DNA from: Paracoccaceae bacterium | Lineage (GTDB): Bacteria; Pseudomonadota; Alphaproteobacteria; Rhodobacterales; Rhodobacteraceae | DNA: 64,000 bases | Assembly: GCA_019911965.1 (NCBI GenBank) | Contig: JAIOJF010000049.1 | Location: forward strand, 1-64,000 | Direction of reading: 5' to 3' | Part shown: positions 61,711 to 64,000 of the stretch, one piece after another | Position numbering within the stretch: position 1 is the first letter of the stretch | Layout of the letters: every line of letters begins with the position of its first letter | The notes under the pieces: model-generated | Databases searched by the model: none | What the model saw: the letters and a program-made list of their open reading frames with translations, nothing else | What the model was told of the DNA's origin: nothing | Translations under genes and position numbers: made by a program

Positions 61711-63132
61711 TTGGGACTGGCGGATATTGCCGACGACATCACGCGCAGCATCGGCGATGCCGCCGGGCAATTGTCGGGCGCTCTGTTCGATCCGGTGATC
61801 CGGCTGGGGGTGACCGGCCTGTCGCGGGCGGGCAAGACTGTGTTCATCACCTCGCTGGTGGCGAACCTTCTGGATCGCGGGCGCATGCCGCAATTGCTGG
61901 CGGCATCCTCGGGGGCGATTCAGGCCGCGTGGTTGCAGCCCCAGCCCGACGATACCGTGCCGCGGTTTGAGTACGAAACGCATCTGGCCGCCCTGATGGA
62001 CCCGGAGCCGCACTGGCCGCAATCGACCCGGCAGGTCAGCCAGTTGCGCCTGTCCTTGAAGGTGCAGCCTGCGGGCCTGCTGGCCGGTCTGTCGGGGCCG
62101 CGCAATGTGCATATCGACATTGTCGATTATCCGGGCGAGTGGCTGCTGGACCTGCCCTTGATGGATCAGGATTACGCGGCCTGGTCCGACGAGGCGCTGG
62201 CGCTGGCGCAGGGGCCGGCCCGGCAAGCGGCGGCGGTGAATTGGCTGGCTGCGCTGGCGGAAGCCGATGCGGACGCGCCTTATGATGAGGTGGCGGCACA
62301 GGCGCTGGCGGCGGCGTTTACCGCCTATCTGGCGGCTTCCCGCGATCTGGGGTTTTCCGCCTGTGCGCCGGGGCGGTTCTTGATGCCGGGTGAACTGGCC
62401 GGCTCGCCCGCGCTGACCTTCGCGCCTCTGCCCGGAACGGGGCGCGGGCCGCGCGGCAGCCTGCGGCGCGAATTTGCCCGCCGCTTCGATGCCTACAAAT
62501 CGAAGGTGGTCACGCCGTTCTTCCGCGATCACTTCTCGCGGGTGGATCGCCAGATCGTGCTGGTCGATGCGCTGGGCGCGATCCATGCCGGCCCGCCCGC
62601 GGTCGAGGATCTGCGGCAGGCCATGGCCGGTGTCCTGAAGGCATTCCGCCCGGGGCGCAATTCCTGGCTGTCCTTCCTGACCGGGCGGCGGGTGGACCGC
62701 ATCCTGTTCGCCGCAACCAAGGCGGATCATCTGCACCATTCCCAGCATGCCAAATTGACCGCGATCATGGAGGCGCTGCTGCGCGACGCCCGCGACCGGG
62801 CCGATTTCGCCGGTGCTGAAACCGCTGCGATGTCGATTGCCAGCCTGCGCGCCACGGTCGAGGAAACCCGCGATCACGGTGGCCGCAAGCTGGATTGCGT
62901 GCGTGGCACGCTGGAGAACGGCAAGAGCGCGGCCTTCCATCCCGGCGATCTTCCTTCCGATCCCGGTGCCCTGCTGGCCCCGGCGCGGCGGGGGGCGGAG
63001 AAGTGGCTGGACGAGGATTACCAGGTGATGCAATTCGCGCCCGCACGGCTGGTGCTGAAGCCGGGCGAAGGGCCGCCGCATATCCGGCTGGACAAGGCGG
63101 CGGAGTTCTTGCTGGGGGATCGTTTCCGATGA
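61711..63132 (+). CDS. ycjX: YcjX-family GTPase-like protein (DUF463)
   Basis: A 473-residue P-loop protein of the YcjX family. The Walker A motif is GLSRAGKT near residue 36, a DxxG-type segment is VDYPGEW, and a TKAD base motif lies in FAATKADHLHH. Translation begins at TTG after GGTCAGGAG/GGAAAGG sequences. It overlaps ycjF (ATGA). The pair is conserved in proteobacteria and often stress-linked; the function is unknown. Confidence 0.9.
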   Translation: MGLADIADDITRSIGDAAGQLSGALFDPVIRLGVTGLSRAGKTVFITSLVANLLDRGRMPQLLAASSGAIQAAWLQPQPDDTVPRFEYETHLAALMDPEPHWPQSTRQVSQLRLSLKVQPAGLLAGLSGPRNVHIDIVDYPGEWLLDLPLMDQDYAAWSDEALALAQGPARQAAAVNWLAALAEADADAPYDEVAAQALAAAFTAYLAASRDLGFSACAPGRFLMPGELAGSPALTFAPLPGTGRGPRGSLRREFARRFDAYKSKVVTPFFRDHFSRVDRQIVLVDALGAIHAGPPAVEDLRQAMAGVLKAFRPGRNSWLSFLTGRRVDRILFAATKADHLHHSQHAKLTAIMEALLRDARDRADFAGAETAAMSIASLRATVEETRDHGGRKLDCVRGTLENGKSAAFHPGDLPSDPGALLAPARRGAEKWLDEDYQVMQFAPARLVLKPGEGPPHIRLDKAAEFLLGDRFR

Positions 63133-64000
63133 CCACGAAAAAAGGGCCGGTCCTGATCGAACTGGACGATATGCCCGAGATGAACCCGGCCACCGCACCT
63201 TTGGTGCCGGACGATCAGCCGGACATGCCGGACGGTCAGGCGATCCGCACGCTGGCGGTGCTGGCGGCGCGGCGGCCCTCGGTGCTGTGGCGCCTGTTCT
63301 GGGGGCTGGCGCTGGGCCTTTTGCTTGCAGTCCTGTCGGTGGCGGCCTGGGATTTCGTGACCGGATTGCTGGCGCGCAATATCTGGCTGGGCCGAGCGGT
63401 ATTCGCCGCAATCGCCGCCTTCCTGCTGGCCGGTTTGGGCCTGGCCCTGCGCGAATGGCTGGCACTGACACGCCTGCGCCGGGTGGACCGCTTGAAAGAG
63501 GCGGTGGAACGGGCGCTGGAATTTGGCGATCTGGAGGATGCCCGCGCCGTAACCGCGCGGCTGGAGCGGCTCTATCGCGGGCGCGACGACATGCAATGGG
63601 CGCTGGGCAATCTCGCTCAGCGCCGGGCAGACGTGCTGGACGGTGACGCGCTGGTCGATCTGGCGGAACGCGAATTGATGACACCGCTCGATGCCGCTGC
63701 ACGGCGCGAGGTCGAGGCGGCGGCGCGGCAGGTGGCGACGGTAACCGCCATCGTGCCCCTGGCGCTGGCCGATGTGGTGGTGGCGCTGGCGGCCAATCTC
63801 GGGATGGTGCGCCGGGTGGCCGAGATTTACGGCGGGCGGGCCGGTGCCTTCGGGTCGTGGCGGTTGCTGAAGACGGTGATGCTGCATCTGGTGGCGACGG
63901 GTGCGGTGGCGGTTGGCGACGATCTGATCGGCTCGGTCATGGGGGGTGGATTGCTGTCGAAAGTGTCGCGCCGGTTCGGCGAAGGCGTGGTCAATGGTGC
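63129..64000 (+). CDS. YcjF/TIGR01620 membrane protein, cut by the window end
   Basis: At least 290 residues, open to the end of the window. After an acidic N-terminus come two transmembrane segments (FWGLALGLLLAVLSVAAWDF and AVFAAIAAFLLAGLGLAL), a basic helical region, then the DUF697-type part with VTAIVPLALADVVVALAANL and GSWRLLKTVM. It overlaps the ycjX stop by ATGA. It is the usual partner of YcjX. Confidence 0.88.
   Translation, partial: MTTKKGPVLIELDDMPEMNPATAPLVPDDQPDMPDGQAIRTLAVLAARRPSVLWRLFWGLALGLLLAVLSVAAWDFVTGLLARNIWLGRAVFAAIAAFLLAGLGLALREWLALTRLRRVDRLKEAVERALEFGDLEDARAVTARLERLYRGRDDMQWALGNLAQRRADVLDGDALVDLAERELMTPLDAAARREVEAAARQVATVTAIVPLALADVVVALAANLGMVRRVAEIYGGRAGAFGSWRLLKTVMLHLVATGAVAVGDDLIGSVMGGGLLSKVSRRFGEGVVNG

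Overview
The window is a 64-kb piece of a GC-rich alphaproteobacterial chromosome, most probably a marine member of the Rhodobacteraceae (roseobacter group). This rests on gene content (Xsc/Pta/SoeABC sulfonate dissimilation, carnitine dehydrogenase fused to its thioesterase, choline sulfatase, tandem glycine riboswitch before gcvTHP, YcjX-YcjF) and on a TauR-type operator. No rRNA or marker gene is present to fix the genus.

Positions 1-5,820 are a lower-GC integrated element, open to the left. A tyrosine integrase sits against the 3' end of tRNA-Phe(GAA). The element carries a type II restriction-modification pair (HNH nuclease and beta-class methyltransferase), a possible HEPN-like protein, two helix-turn-helix proteins, an array of 10-bp repeats inside one of these genes, and a pair of palindromes after the other.

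Positions 6,200-12,330 hold a phenylacetyl-CoA oxidation operon: FlK-like thioesterase, PadB-like molybdenum subunit, a fused Fe-S/membrane-anchor subunit and PaaK ligase. Positions 12,640-15,334 hold YbjN, proC, csaA and a 2-hydroxyacid dehydrogenase. Positions 15,337-19,683 are a carnitine-to-betaine cluster (cdhR, a BKACE, carnitine dehydrogenase-thioesterase, SDR). Positions 19,800-25,780 are mixed: peroxiredoxin, XRE regulator, DUF2061, desaturase, acyl-CoA ligase, exported MsrB and a DMT transporter.

Positions 25,970-37,480 form a sulfonate/sulfite region. It has soeA, an alpha/beta hydrolase, soeB and soeC translationally coupled, then a small exported protein, citrate synthase, pta, xsc and a GlcD-like flavoprotein. 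Xsc splits sulfoacetaldehyde into sulfite and acetyl phosphate, Pta makes acetyl-CoA, citrate synthase can consume it, and SoeABC would oxidise the sulfite. Housekeeping and glycine genes follow (gltX, riboswitch, gcvTHP, thpR, FAD reductase, trxC, two tRNAs). Positions 47,830-53,720 hold betC, an SDR, an MFS carrier, a second GlcD-like flavoprotein and a GntR regulator with a perfect operator.

Positions 53,723-60,796 are the most interesting part: a MarR-controlled cluster with a xanthine-dehydrogenase-type hydroxylase, a 6-hydroxynicotinate-reductase-like Fe-S protein, an ApbE-like UPF0280 protein and a DUF1185 protein. It looks like an undescribed N-heterocycle pathway in which UPF0280 may attach flavin to the reductase. 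truA, ycjX and a truncated ycjF end the window.
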